DNA of 64,000 nucleotides from contig NZ_JAUSVA010000002.1 in the NCBI RefSeq assembly GCF_030813695.1, positions 9,075,501-9,139,500 of the forward strand, in the 5' to 3' direction. Origin of the DNA: Kitasatospora herbaricolor (GTDB taxonomy: Bacteria > Actinomycetota > Actinomycetes > Streptomycetales > Streptomycetaceae). Within the stretch, counting starts at the first letter, position 1. Every line of letters begins with the position of its first letter. Position numbers and translations under genes: made by a program. Under the pieces are notes generated by a model. That model was not told where the DNA came from. It saw only the letters and a list, made by a program, of their open reading frames with translations, and ran no database searches. This document shows positions 24,061 through 33,243 of the stretch, piece after piece.

Positions 24061-24989
24061 GAACGATCCGCCGCACGCTGCGGCTGCGGACCGCCCGGCT
24101 CGCCCTGCCGGTACTCGTCGCGGTCGCCCTGCTCGCCCTGTTCGGCGGCGCCCTCGCCCCGCAGGACCCACTCGCCCAGGACACCGCCCAGCTGCTCGGG
24201 GCCCCCGGCGGCGCCCACCTGCTGGGCACCGACTACCTCGGACGCGACGTGCTCAGCCGGCTGCTCGCCGGCACCGGCGACTCGGTGGCCGGTGCGGTGG
24301 AGGCGGTGGCCGCGGCGATGCTGCTCGGCATCGTCCCGGGAATCGCCTCCCTCTGGCTCGGACGGGTCTTCGAGTGGGTGTCGCTGCGGGCGGTGGACGC
24401 CCTGATGACCCTGCCGTTCACGCTCTTCGCGATCGCCGCGGTGGGAGTCTTCGGCAACGGCCTGCACCAGGCGATGCTCGCTCTCGGGGTGCTGCTCTCG
24501 CCCCTGTTCTTCCGGGTCACCCGGGCCGCGGCGCTGGGCTTCACGCAGGCCCAGTACGTTCAGGCGGCCGAGCTGATGGGCGCCTCGCGCCGCTGGATCC
24601 TGCGGACCCACCTGTGGTCCAAGATCCTGCCGACCGTCGCCGTCACCACGGCCCACGCGCTGGCCACCGCCCTGCTGACGGTCACCTCGCTGACCTTCCT
24701 CGGTGTCGGCGTCCAGCCGCCGGCCCCGACCTGGGGCGGCATGCTCGCCAGCGACCTGGGCTTCCTCGCCCAGCAGCCCTGGGCCCCGATCCTGCCGGCC
24801 ACCCTGATCATGCTCACCGTCGGCGCGCTCAACCTGCTCGCCGACGCCGTCCGCGACGCCGGGGCGGCCGGGACGGAACCGGCCCGGGCCCGCACCGCCG
24901 CCACCGCCCCGGCGGGCCGTCCCCGCCGCGGCGGCCCGTCCGAGCAGTCCGCACCGAAGGAGCAGGCCGATGCCCCCCTCCCCGCCTGA
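24057..24989 (+). CDS. ABC permease (DppC type)
   Basis: 310 residues; ATG overlaps the DppB-type stop (ATGA). Features: N-terminal helix ALPVLVAVALLALFGGALAP, HLLGTDYLGRDVLSRLLAGT (the GTDxxGRDxxSR signature of DppC/OppC), the EAA loop AALGFTQAQYVQAAELMGASRRWILRTHLW, and SLTFLGVGVQPPAPTWGGML near the end. The C-terminal ~40 residues are an Ala/Pro/Arg/Gly-rich cytoplasmic tail not seen in most homologues. It pairs with the previous permease. Confidence 0.92.
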   Translation: MRTIRRTLRLRTARLALPVLVAVALLALFGGALAPQDPLAQDTAQLLGAPGGAHLLGTDYLGRDVLSRLLAGTGDSVAGAVEAVAAAMLLGIVPGIASLWLGRVFEWVSLRAVDALMTLPFTLFAIAAVGVFGNGLHQAMLALGVLLSPLFFRVTRAAALGFTQAQYVQAAELMGASRRWILRTHLWSKILPTVAVTTAHALATALLTVTSLTFLGVGVQPPAPTWGGMLASDLGFLAQQPWAPILPATLIMLTVGALNLLADAVRDAGAAGTEPARARTAATAPAGRPRRGGPSEQSAPKEQADAPLPA

Positions 24990-26070
24990 CCCGGACACCG
25001 CCGCCACCACCCCGGGCGCACCCGTCCTGACCGTGGAAGGGCTGCACATCACCGTCGGCGCCGGCCGCGCCGAGGCCGTCCGCGACGTGGGGTTCCGCGT
25101 CCGGGCCGGCGAGGCCGTCGGACTGGTCGGCGAATCGGGCAGCGGCAAGACCCTCACCTGCCGTTCGGTGCTCGGCGTCGGCGCCCCCGGCGTCGCCGTC
25201 TCCGCCGGACGGATCGAGCTGGCCGGCACCGAGCTCACCGCCCTGACGGAGCGCCAGTGGGAGCAGGTGCGCGGCACCCGGCTCGGCGCCGTCTTCCAGG
25301 ACCCGGCCTCCTACCTCAACCCCTCCCTCACCGTCGGCCGCCAGCTGGCCGAACCGCTGCGGCTGCGGCACGGCCTCGACCGCGCCGCCGCCCGGACCCG
25401 CGCGGTCGAGCTGTTCGCCTCGGTCGGCCTGCACCGGCCGGAGGAGGTCTACCACCAGTACCCGCACGAGCTGTCCGGCGGCATGCTGCAGCGCGTGCTG
25501 ATCGCCGTCGCGGTGGCCGGCGAGCCGGAGCTGCTGGTCGCCGACGAGGCCACCACGGCGCTGGACACCGTGGTCCAGGCCGAGGTGCTCGAACTGCTCG
25601 CCAGGCTGCGGACCGAGCGCGGACTCGCCCTGCTGCTGGTCACCCACGACCTCGCGGTGGTCGCCGAGGTCTGCGACCGGATCCTGGTCTTCTACGCGGG
25701 CGAGATCGTCGAGGACGGGCCGACCGCCGAGGTCGTCGCCGCCCCCGCCCATCCCTACACCGAGGCCCTGCTCCGGGTCGCCTCGATCGGCGACTGGCGG
25801 CGCCGCGACCTCGCGGTGATCCCCGGCCGCCCGCCGGAGGCCGGCGCCGCCCCCGTCGGATGCCGCTTCGCCGACCGCTGCGCGTTCGCCACGCCCGCCT
25901 GCTCCGACGCCCCCGTCCCGCTGACCGTCCGGCCCGACGGCCGCCGGGTGCGCTGCGGCCGGGCCGACGAACTCGCCCTGGCCGGCGCCTTCGACACCGC
26001 CGCCACAACCGCCACCGCCACCGGCACCGCCGGCCGGACCCACCGCACCCTCCAGGAGGTGACCGCATGA
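24970..26070 (+). CDS. ABC ATPase (DppD type)
   Basis: 366 residues, starting inside the end of the permease gene (20-bp overlap). Walker A GLVGESGSGKT, Q-loop VFQDPASYLNPSLTVG, signature HELSGGMLQRVLIAVA, Walker B LLVADEATTALD, and switch His in LLVTHDLAVVAEVCDRI. The C-terminal Cys-rich OppD/F extension CRFADRCAFATPACSDAPVP follows HPYTEALLR. It energises transport with the DppF-type partner. The start at 24970 is supported by GAAGGAGCAGGCCG upstream. Confidence 0.93.
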   Translation: MPPSPPDPDTAATTPGAPVLTVEGLHITVGAGRAEAVRDVGFRVRAGEAVGLVGESGSGKTLTCRSVLGVGAPGVAVSAGRIELAGTELTALTERQWEQVRGTRLGAVFQDPASYLNPSLTVGRQLAEPLRLRHGLDRAAARTRAVELFASVGLHRPEEVYHQYPHELSGGMLQRVLIAVAVAGEPELLVADEATTALDTVVQAEVLELLARLRTERGLALLLVTHDLAVVAEVCDRILVFYAGEIVEDGPTAEVVAAPAHPYTEALLRVASIGDWRRRDLAVIPGRPPEAGAAPVGCRFADRCAFATPACSDAPVPLTVRPDGRRVRCGRADELALAGAFDTAATTATATGTAGRTHRTLQEVTA

Positions 26071-27122
26071 GCCCCAGCACCGCCACCGCCACGGCGGCCG
26101 CCCGCCCGGCGACCGCCGGCACCGAACCGCTGCTGCGGATCAGCGCCCTCTCGGTCGCCTACGGCCGCCGCCCCGGCCGGGCCGCCGAGCGCGTCCTCGA
26201 CGACGTCTCCCTGGACGCCCGGGCCGGCGAGATCCTCGGCGTCATCGGTGAGACCGGCTCGGGGAAGACCACCCTCGCCCGCGCCGTCGTCGGCCTGGCG
26301 CCGGTCGTCGGCGGCCGGATCACCGTCGACGGCGAGGAGGTCACCGGCCTGCGCGGGCGCCCCCTGCGGGAGTTGCGCCGCAGCGGCCGGATCCAGTACA
26401 TGTTCCAGGACCCGCTGCGCTCGCTCGACCCGGACCTCACGGTCGGCGAGATCGTCGGCGAACCGCTCACCGTCGGCACCGGAACCGAACGCGGCGAACG
26501 TGCCGAGCGGATCCGGGAGGCCCTCGAACTCGTCGGCCTGCCGCCCGAGTTCGCCGAGCGGACGCCCGGCCGGCTGTCCGGCGGCCAGCGCCAGCGGGTC
26601 TCGCTGGCCCGGTCCGTCGTGACCCGCCCGCGGCTCCTGCTCGCGGACGAGCCGGTCAGCGCGCTGGACGCCTCCAACCGCAACCACGTCCTGCTGCTCC
26701 TGGACGAGCTGCGCCGCAGCCTCGGCCTGGCCGTCGTGATCATCTCGCACGACCTCAGCTCGCTGGCCGGCATCGCCGACCGGATCGCCGTCCTCTACCG
26801 CGGCCGGCTGGTCGAGCAGGGGCCCGCCGAGGACGTCCTGACCGACCCCCGGCACCCGTACACCGCGCTGCTCACCGCCTCGGCCCCCAGCGTCCGGCGC
26901 GAACACCGGATCACGCCGGCCCAGCTGCGCCCGCGCGAGCCCCGGCCCGAGTGGACCCGCCGACCGGCCCCCGGTGCCTGCGTGTTCGCGCACCGCTGCC
27001 CGTTCGCCGGCGAGGACTGCCGGCAGGCCCCGGTGGCCGCGGAGCACGGCGGTCCCGGCCGCTCCGTCGCCTGCCACCGCGCCGCCGACTGGCGCGAGCG
27101 CCTCGCCGCCGACGCGCTCTGA
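26067..27122 (+). CDS. ABC ATPase (DppF type)
   Basis: 351 residues; ATG overlaps the DppD-type stop and AGGAGGTGACCGC gives a strong RBS. Walker A GVIGETGSGKTTLARAVVG, Q-loop MFQDPLRSLDPDLTVG, signature GRLSGGQRQRVSLARS, Walker B LLLADEPVSALDASNRNHVL, switch His in IISHDLSSLAGIADRI. The OppF-type tail is HPYTALL ... CVFAHRCPFAGEDC. An N-terminal Ala/Thr-rich stretch (1-20) precedes the domain. Together genes 21464-27122 make a complete five-component importer. Confidence 0.93.
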   Translation: MSPSTATATAAARPATAGTEPLLRISALSVAYGRRPGRAAERVLDDVSLDARAGEILGVIGETGSGKTTLARAVVGLAPVVGGRITVDGEEVTGLRGRPLRELRRSGRIQYMFQDPLRSLDPDLTVGEIVGEPLTVGTGTERGERAERIREALELVGLPPEFAERTPGRLSGGQRQRVSLARSVVTRPRLLLADEPVSALDASNRNHVLLLLDELRRSLGLAVVIISHDLSSLAGIADRIAVLYRGRLVEQGPAEDVLTDPRHPYTALLTASAPSVRREHRITPAQLRPREPRPEWTRRPAPGACVFAHRCPFAGEDCRQAPVAAEHGGPGRSVACHRAADWRERLAADAL

Positions 27123-27220
27123 GGCCGGCCCGGCCCCCACGCCCTCGGCGGTCACAGGCCGCCTCGCACCTCGTCGCACCACCCCCCCAAGAAATACCGA
27201 CCCACGTCTGGAGTAGCGCC

Positions 27221-28312
27221 ATGCCCGTCGAGTTCATCGGCCTCGCCGCCACCAAGCCGTTCACCGAGACCGACACCCAGGACACCGGCCCCGCCGTCCA
27301 GCCCGGCTACCTGCGCGAACTGGCCCTGGCCCACGAGGAGTCCGGCTTCGACCGGGTGCTGGTCGCACACTCCTCCGCCAGTCCCGACGGCTTCACCGTC
27401 GCCGACCAGGTGCTGACCCACACCACCCGCCTGGGCGTCCTGCTCGCCCACCGCCCCGGCTTCGTCTCGCCGACCGTCGCGGCCCGCAAGTACGCCACCC
27501 TGGACGCCTTCCACCCCGGCCGGATCGCCCTGCACGTGATCACCGGCGGGGACGACGCGGACCAGGCCAGGGACGGCGACTTCAGCGACAAGGAGACCCG
27601 CTACCGCCGCACCGACGACTTCCTCCAGGTGGTCCGCCGCACCTGGGAGTCGGCCGAACCCTTCGACCACCAGGGCGAGTTCTACTCGGTGAAGGGCGGT
27701 CTGTCGTCCGTCCGGCCCGAGCGGCCGATCCCGGTCTACTTCGGCGGCGCCTCCGCGGACGCCGTCCGGGTCGGCGGCCGGCACGCCGACGTCTACGCCT
27801 TCTGGGGCGAGCCGCTGGCCGGAATCGCCGAGCGGATCCGCCAGGTTCGCGCGGCGGCCGAACCCTACGGCCGGGAGCCGGCGTTCAGCGTCAGCCTGCG
27901 GCCGATCCCGGCCGAGACCGAGGCCGCCGCCTGGGAGCGCGCCGCCGAGATCCTGCGGCTCACCAAGGAGAAGGTCGGCGACCTTCGCAAGGCCTTCAAC
28001 CTCGACCACTCCGCCCAGGAGGGCTCGCAGCGCCTGCTCGCGGCCGCCGCCGAAGGCGACGTGCACGACAAGCGGCTCTGGACGGCGGTCGCCAAGGCCA
28101 CCGGTGCGGCCGGCAACTCCACCGCCCTGGTGGGCTCGTACGAGCAGGTCGCCGAATCGCTGCTGGACTACACCGCGATCGGCGTCGGCACGCTGCTGAT
28201 CCGCGGCTTCGACCAGCTGGCCGACGCCCGGGACTACGGCAAGCTGATCACGCTGGTCCGCGACCAGGTGGACGCCGGCGGCGCGGTGCTCGCGGGAGCG
28301 GCGAGCGCATGA
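27221..28312 (+). CDS. SsuD-family LLM flavin monooxygenase A
   Basis: 363 residues, beginning MPVEFIGLAATKPFTETDTQ. It is a bacterial-luciferase-like TIM barrel: RPGFVSPTVAARKYATLDAFHPGRIALHVITGGDDADQ (FMN phosphate and substrate region), FYSVKGGL, VYFGGASADAVRVGGRHADVYAFWGEP, then SQRLLAAA and GNSTALVGSYEQVAESLLDY. SsuD enzymes use FMNH2 and O2 to cleave C-S bonds of alkanesulfonates, releasing sulfite. It is clearly paralogous to the protein at 32074. Apart from the initiator it contains no Met and no Cys. It starts 98 bp after the ABC ATPase and its stop overlaps the molybdoenzyme start (ATGA). Confidence 0.88.
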   Translation: MPVEFIGLAATKPFTETDTQDTGPAVQPGYLRELALAHEESGFDRVLVAHSSASPDGFTVADQVLTHTTRLGVLLAHRPGFVSPTVAARKYATLDAFHPGRIALHVITGGDDADQARDGDFSDKETRYRRTDDFLQVVRRTWESAEPFDHQGEFYSVKGGLSSVRPERPIPVYFGGASADAVRVGGRHADVYAFWGEPLAGIAERIRQVRAAAEPYGREPAFSVSLRPIPAETEAAAWERAAEILRLTKEKVGDLRKAFNLDHSAQEGSQRLLAAAAEGDVHDKRLWTAVAKATGAAGNSTALVGSYEQVAESLLDYTAIGVGTLLIRGFDQLADARDYGKLITLVRDQVDAGGAVLAGAASA

Positions 28313-30699
28313 CCTCCGTCCTCCCACCCCGGACCTCGCCCACCACCTCGCACTGGGGCGCCTTCGGTGTCCGCCCCGGTGCGAGGGGTGGCGTCGAAGT
28401 GGTGCCGCACCCCGCCGACCCCTCCCCTTCCCCGCTGCTCGGCGGGGTGGCCGGGGCGCTCGACCACCCGACCCGGGTCCGCCGTCCGGCGGTCCGGCAG
28501 GGCTGGCTGGAACACGGCCCCGGGCCCTCGACCGCGCGCGGCGCCGAGCCGTTCGTCGAGGTGGAGTGGGAGCACGCGCTGGACCTGGTGGCCGCCGAAC
28601 TCGACCGGGTCCGCCGCGAGCACGGCAACCAGGCCGTCTTCGGCGGCTCCTACGGCTGGGCCAGTGCCGGCCGGTTCCACCACGCGCAGAGCCAACTGCA
28701 CCGCTTCCTCGGCCAGTTCGGCGGCTACACCGGCTCCCGGAACTCCTACAGCCTGGGCACCTCGCTGGTGCTGCTGCCGCACCTGGTCGGCGACGCCGAG
28801 ACGGTGCTGCGCGCGGCGTCCTCCTGGCCCACCATCACCCGGAACACCCGCCTGATCGTCGCCTTCGGCGGGATCCCCGCCAAGAACGTCTACGTCACCC
28901 CCGGCGGCGTCACCCGGCACGGAACCCCCGGACACCTCGCCGAACTCGCCGCCCGGGGCGTCGAGGTGGCCCTGGTCAGCCCGCTGCGGGAGGACCTGCC
29001 CGAAGGACCGGTCACCGACTGGTACCCCGTCGCGCCGGCCACCGACGCCGCCCTGATGCTGGCCCTCACCCACACCCTGGTCAGCGAAGGGCTGCACGAC
29101 CGCGCCTTCCTCGACGCCTGCACCACCGGCTTCGAGACCCTGGCCGACTACCTGCACGGCGGGCCGGACGGCGTCGTCAAGGACGCCGACTGGGCGGCCG
29201 CGATCTGCGGGATCGAGGCCGGCCGGATCCGCGCCCTGGCCCGCCGGATGGCCGCCACCCGCACCCTGGTCACCGTCACCTGGTCGCTCCAGCGCGCCCG
29301 GTACGGCGAGCAGCCGGTCTGGGCCGGGCTGGCGCTGGCCGCCGCGCTCGGCCAGATCGGCCTGCCGGGCGGCGGCTTCGGCCACGGCTACGGCTCGATG
29401 GGCGACGTCGGCGACACGGGCCCGCAGCTGCGGCTGCCGTTCCTGCCCCAGGAGCCCAACCCCGTAAAGGACTTCATCCCCTGCGCCCGGATCGCCGACC
29501 TGCTGCTGCACCCCGGCGAGGAGTTCGACTACGACGGCGCCCGGTACACCTACCCCGACATCCGGCTCGTCCACTGGGCAGGCGGCAATCCCTTCCATCA
29601 CCACCAGGACCTGGGCCGGCTGCGCCGCGCCTTCGCCCGCCCCGACACCGTCGTCGTCCACGAACCGCACTGGACCGCCACCGCCCGGCACGCCGACATC
29701 GTGCTGCCCGTCACCACCGCCCTGGAACGCGAGGACTTCGGCGGCGGCCGCCGCGACACCCACCTGATCGCCATGCACCGCGCCGTCGAACCGGTCGGCG
29801 AGGCGCGTGACGACCACGCCGTGCTGGCCGCCCTCGCCGGCCGGCTCGGCTTCGGCGAACGCTTCACCGAGGGCCGCACCCCGCGCCAGTGGCTGGAGCA
29901 CCTGTACGCCGAATGGGCGGCCGAGCTGACCGCCTCGGGCCGTGCGCGGCCGCCCGCCTTCGACCGGTTCTGGTCGGAGGGGGAGTGGCAACTTCCCCAG
30001 GGACCATCTGAGTTCACCTTGTTCGAGGAGTTCAGGGCGGACCCGGAACGCTTCCCGCTGCGCACCCCCAGCGGGCGGATCGAACTCGCCTCGGCCACCG
30101 TCGCGGCGATGCGCCTGCCGGACTGCCCGGGCCACCCGAGCTGGCTGGAGCCCGAGGAGCGGCTCGGCGGCCCGGCCGCCGGACGGCACCCGCTGCTGCT
30201 GATCGCCAACCAGCCCGCCACCAGGCTGCACAGCCAGCTGGACACCGGGGCCGTCAGCCTGGCGGCCAAGGTCGCCGACCGGGAGGCGGTCCAGATCCAC
30301 CCATCCGACGCCGCCGAACGAGGGATCGAGCAGGGCGGGTTGGTCCGGATCTTCAACGACCGCGGTGCCTGCCTGGCCGGCGCCCTGCTCACCGAGCAGG
30401 TCCGCCCCGGAGTCGTCCGACTGCCCACCGGCGCCTGGTTCGACCCGGTCCCCGGGGTGGAGCCGCCGCTCTGCGCCCACGGCAACCCCAATGTGCTGAC
30501 CGCCGACCTGCCCAGCTCGCGGCTCTCCCAGGGCTGCGTCGGCCAGCACGCCCTGGTGCAGCTCGAACGCTGGAGCGGCGGCGAACCGCCCCCGGTCACC
30601 GTCCGCACCGCGCCCACCTTCGTCCGCCCCGCCGCCACCCCGCCCGCCGCACCGGCGGCCCCCACCGAGCCGCCCACCGACCCGAAAGCCCCGCGATGA
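28309..30699 (+). CDS. BisC/DMSO-reductase-like molybdopterin sulfoxide reductase
   Basis: 796 residues. No N-terminal Fe-S cysteine motif and no Tat signal, so cytoplasmic and single-cofactor like BisC. The Mo-ligand region is FGGSYGWASAGRFHHAQSQLHRFL, where S119 occupies the place of the serine ligand in DMSO/TMAO/biotin-sulfoxide reductases. Then NTRLIVAFGGIPAKNVYV, RMAATRTLVTVTWSLQRARYGEQPVW, VVVHEPHWTATARHADIVLPVTTALEREDFGG, and the C-terminal molybdopterin dinucleotide domain (ANQPATRLHSQLD, QGCVGQHALVQ). The family reduces S- or N-oxides. Between oxidative C-S lyases its likely task is to reduce a sulfoxide, for example of methionine, biotin or a scavenged sulfoxide, to a thioether (inference). 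Overlaps both neighbours by ATGA. Confidence 0.85.
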   Translation: MTSVLPPRTSPTTSHWGAFGVRPGARGGVEVVPHPADPSPSPLLGGVAGALDHPTRVRRPAVRQGWLEHGPGPSTARGAEPFVEVEWEHALDLVAAELDRVRREHGNQAVFGGSYGWASAGRFHHAQSQLHRFLGQFGGYTGSRNSYSLGTSLVLLPHLVGDAETVLRAASSWPTITRNTRLIVAFGGIPAKNVYVTPGGVTRHGTPGHLAELAARGVEVALVSPLREDLPEGPVTDWYPVAPATDAALMLALTHTLVSEGLHDRAFLDACTTGFETLADYLHGGPDGVVKDADWAAAICGIEAGRIRALARRMAATRTLVTVTWSLQRARYGEQPVWAGLALAAALGQIGLPGGGFGHGYGSMGDVGDTGPQLRLPFLPQEPNPVKDFIPCARIADLLLHPGEEFDYDGARYTYPDIRLVHWAGGNPFHHHQDLGRLRRAFARPDTVVVHEPHWTATARHADIVLPVTTALEREDFGGGRRDTHLIAMHRAVEPVGEARDDHAVLAALAGRLGFGERFTEGRTPRQWLEHLYAEWAAELTASGRARPPAFDRFWSEGEWQLPQGPSEFTLFEEFRADPERFPLRTPSGRIELASATVAAMRLPDCPGHPSWLEPEERLGGPAAGRHPLLLIANQPATRLHSQLDTGAVSLAAKVADREAVQIHPSDAAERGIEQGGLVRIFNDRGACLAGALLTEQVRPGVVRLPTGAWFDPVPGVEPPLCAHGNPNVLTADLPSSRLSQGCVGQHALVQLERWSGGEPPPVTVRTAPTFVRPAATPPAAPAAPTEPPTDPKAPR

Positions 30700-31952
30700 C
30701 CCAGCGACCGACCCAGCAGCTGATCCAGCCAGGGGCCCAGCAGCCGCCCGCCGCACCCGCCGTTTCGCCCTCGCCCCTGCCGCCCGCGGCGCCCGTTCGT
30801 CCCGCCCTGCCCGCCCCGGACCTCGACAGGCTGCCGACGGTCACCGCCGCCCTCGCCGCTGACGCCGAGCAGCACGACCGCGAAGCCTCCTTCCCCTACC
30901 GGGGCATCGAAGCCGCGCACCGGGCCGGGCTGCTCACCGCCACCGTCGGCGCCCGCTCCGGCGGCCCCGGCGGCGGGCTCGCCGACACCGTCCGGATCCT
31001 CGGCGCCCTGGGCGCGGGCGACCCGGCGGTGGCCCTGGTCACGGCGATGACCCTGTTCACCCACGCGGCCGAGGCCCGCACCCCGTACTGGCCCGCCGAG
31101 GTGTACGCGGAGCTGCTCGCCGAGTCCGCCGAGCGGCCCGCCCTGGTCAACGCCCTGCGGGTGGAGCCCGACCTGGGCACCCCCGTGCGCGGCGGACTGC
31201 CCGCGACCGTCGCGCGCCGCCGCGGCGAGCACTGGGAGCTGACCGGCCGGAAGATCTTCTCCACCGGCGCGGAGGCCCTGCGCTGGATGCTGGTCTGGGC
31301 CCGCACCGACGAGCCCGAACCCCGCGTCGGCAGCTTCCTGGTCCGCTCGGACGCGGCGGGCCTGACCGTCGAGCGGACCTGGAACCACCTCGGCCTGCGC
31401 GCCAGCCGCAGCGACGACGTGCTGCTCGACGCCGTCCGGGTCCCGTACGGGCACGTCGCCGGTCTCGCCCGGCCCGGTGCGGACGGCGGCCGGGACACCG
31501 TGGCCGGCGCCTGGAACTCGCTCGGGCTCACCGCCCTCTACCTCGGCGTGGCCCGGACCGCCCTGGAGTGGCTGACCGGCTTCCTGCACGAGCGCGTCCC
31601 CACCGCGCTCGGTGCCCCGCTCGCGAGCCTGCCGCGCTTCCAGAACGCCGTCGGCGAGATCGAGGTGGCGCTGGACGGCGCCGAACGGCTGGTCACCGCG
31701 CTGGCGCAGGCCGTCGACGCGGGCGAGTCGGCCGCCGCCGAACAGTCCGCCGGCGCCAAGGTGCTCGGCACCCGGGCCGCGATCGGCGCGGTCGAACAGG
31801 CCGTCGCCCTGATCGGGAACAACGCGCTCACCTACGACAACCCGCTCCAACGCCACCTGCGCAACGTGCTCTGCAGCCGCATCCACACCCCGCAGGACGA
31901 CACCGTCCTGCTCGCCGCCGGGCAGCGCGCCCTGCTGCGCGCCCGCCCCTGA
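30696..31952 (+). CDS. SfnB/DszC-like flavin monooxygenase (acyl-CoA dehydrogenase fold)
   Basis: 418 residues. The first ~40 residues are Gln/Pro/Ala-rich (PTQQLIQPGAQQPPAAPAVS). The acyl-CoA dehydrogenase fold follows: FPYRGIEAAHRAGLLTATVG, GAGDPAVALVTAM, a beta-domain GEHWELTGRKIFSTGAEALRWMLVWART, TWNHLGLRASRSDDVLLDAVRVP, and a C-terminal helix bundle ending IGNNALTYDNPLQRHLRNVLCSRIHTPQDDTVLLAAG. The catalytic Glu of true acyl-CoA dehydrogenases is not at its place; the RNVLCSRIHTPQDD end is typical of SfnB/DszC-type proteins. Those enzymes are linked to dimethylsulfone and dibenzothiophene metabolism. Its substrate here is unknown. Start overlaps the molybdoenzyme stop. Confidence 0.8.
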   Translation: MTQRPTQQLIQPGAQQPPAAPAVSPSPLPPAAPVRPALPAPDLDRLPTVTAALAADAEQHDREASFPYRGIEAAHRAGLLTATVGARSGGPGGGLADTVRILGALGAGDPAVALVTAMTLFTHAAEARTPYWPAEVYAELLAESAERPALVNALRVEPDLGTPVRGGLPATVARRRGEHWELTGRKIFSTGAEALRWMLVWARTDEPEPRVGSFLVRSDAAGLTVERTWNHLGLRASRSDDVLLDAVRVPYGHVAGLARPGADGGRDTVAGAWNSLGLTALYLGVARTALEWLTGFLHERVPTALGAPLASLPRFQNAVGEIEVALDGAERLVTALAQAVDAGESAAAEQSAGAKVLGTRAAIGAVEQAVALIGNNALTYDNPLQRHLRNVLCSRIHTPQDDTVLLAAGQRALLRARP

Positions 31953-31985
31953 CGGCCCCGCCCCTCACCGCCCTGCTCCCGACCA

Positions 31986-32027
31986 CCCCGACTCCCGCTC
32001 CCCGACTCCCGCTCCCTGATTCCCGCT
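31986..32027 (+). repeat. three 14-bp tandem repeats in the operon gap
   Basis: CCCCGACTCCCGCT at 31986 and 32000, then CCCTGATTCCCGCT at 32014, followed by a partial CCCCGG. They occupy most of the 121-bp gap between two genes of the operon, the longest gap after the ABC genes. Confidence 0.85.
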
Positions 32028-32073
32028 CCCCGGCCGCGCTTCCCCGCGGCCACCGCACGAAAGGCCTGACACC

Positions 32074-33243
32074 ATGCCCGTCGAGTTCATCGGCATGATC
32101 GGCACCACCGACGTCTCCGAGACCCGCCCCGCCTCCGGCCCGGTCGTCGACCCCGACTTCACCAGGCGCTTCGCCAAGGCCCACGAGGAGGCCGGCTTCG
32201 ACCGGATCCTGATCGGCTACGGCTCCTCCAGCCCGGACGGCGGCCAGGTCGCCGCCCACGTGGCCGCCCACACCGAGCGGCTGGGCCTGCTGGTCGCGCA
32301 CCGGCCGGGCTTCGTCGCCCCCACCCTGGCGGCCCGCACCTTCGCCACCCTGGACCAGTTCTCCGGTGGCCGGGTGGCCGTCCACATCATCACCGGCGGC
32401 CACGACGCCGAGCAGCGCCGGGACGGCGACTACCTGCCCAAGGACGAGCGCTACGACCGCAGCGACGACTACCTGGACGTCCTCACGAAGGCCTGGACCA
32501 GCGAGGGCCCCTTCGACCACCAGGGGCCGCACTACCGGCTGGAGGACTTCCACGCCGAGGTCCGGCCCGTCCAGCAGCCGCGCATCCCGCTCTACTTCGG
32601 GGGGTCGTCCGAGGCGGCCTACCGGGTCGGCGGCAAGCACGCGGACGTCTTCGCGCTCTGGGGCGAGCCGCTCGCCGAGACGGCCGAGCAGATCGCCTCC
32701 GTCCGGGCCGGCGCCGAGGCGGCCGGACGCAGCACGCCGCCCCGGATCAGCGTCTCCTTCCGGCCGATCCTGGGCCGCACCGAGGAGGAGGCCTGGGAGC
32801 GGGCCCACGGCATCCTGCACACCATCCAGAACCGCGGCCGGGGCGGCGGCTCCTTCGTGGGCAAGCGTGCGATCCTCCCGGTCGGTCCCGACGCCCGCCC
32901 GCAGAACGCCGGCTCGCAGCGACTGCTCGCCGCCGCCGCCAAGGCCGACCGGCACGACCGGGCCCTGTGGACCGCCCCGGCCGCCGCCACCGGCGCCGCG
33001 GGCAACTCGACCGCGCTGGTGGGCACCCCCGAGACGGTCGCCCAGGCCCTGCTCGACTACGTCGACATCGGCGTCAGCACCCTGCTGATCCGGGGCTACG
33101 ACCCGCTGGACGACGCGCTGGACTACGGGCGCCACCTGCTGCCGCTGGTCCGCCAGGAGGTCGCCCGCCGCGAGCGCGCGGAGGCCGCCCGCGAGGCCGC
33201 CGCCCGGCTGGCCGCCCCGGTCACCGCGGGGAGCGCCCGATGA
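32074..33243 (+). CDS. SsuD-family LLM flavin monooxygenase B
   Basis: 389 residues, beginning MPVEFIGMIGTTDVSETRPA. Same family and domain order as monooxygenase A, to which it aligns throughout: RPGFVAPTLAARTFATLDQFSGGRVAVHIITGGHDAEQ, LYFGGSSEAAYRVGGKHADVFALWGEP, SQRLLAAAAKADRHDRALWT, GNSTALVGTPETVAQALLDYVDIGVSTLLIRGYDP. It has no Cys and only two Met. An insertion around 245-265 (IQNRGRGGGSFVGKRAI) differs from A and is near the mobile loop that closes over substrate in SsuD, suggesting a different substrate. RBS GAAAGG upstream; the stop overlaps the hydrolase ATG. Confidence 0.88.
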   Translation: MPVEFIGMIGTTDVSETRPASGPVVDPDFTRRFAKAHEEAGFDRILIGYGSSSPDGGQVAAHVAAHTERLGLLVAHRPGFVAPTLAARTFATLDQFSGGRVAVHIITGGHDAEQRRDGDYLPKDERYDRSDDYLDVLTKAWTSEGPFDHQGPHYRLEDFHAEVRPVQQPRIPLYFGGSSEAAYRVGGKHADVFALWGEPLAETAEQIASVRAGAEAAGRSTPPRISVSFRPILGRTEEEAWERAHGILHTIQNRGRGGGSFVGKRAILPVGPDARPQNAGSQRLLAAAAKADRHDRALWTAPAAATGAAGNSTALVGTPETVAQALLDYVDIGVSTLLIRGYDPLDDALDYGRHLLPLVRQEVARRERAEAAREAAARLAAPVTAGSAR

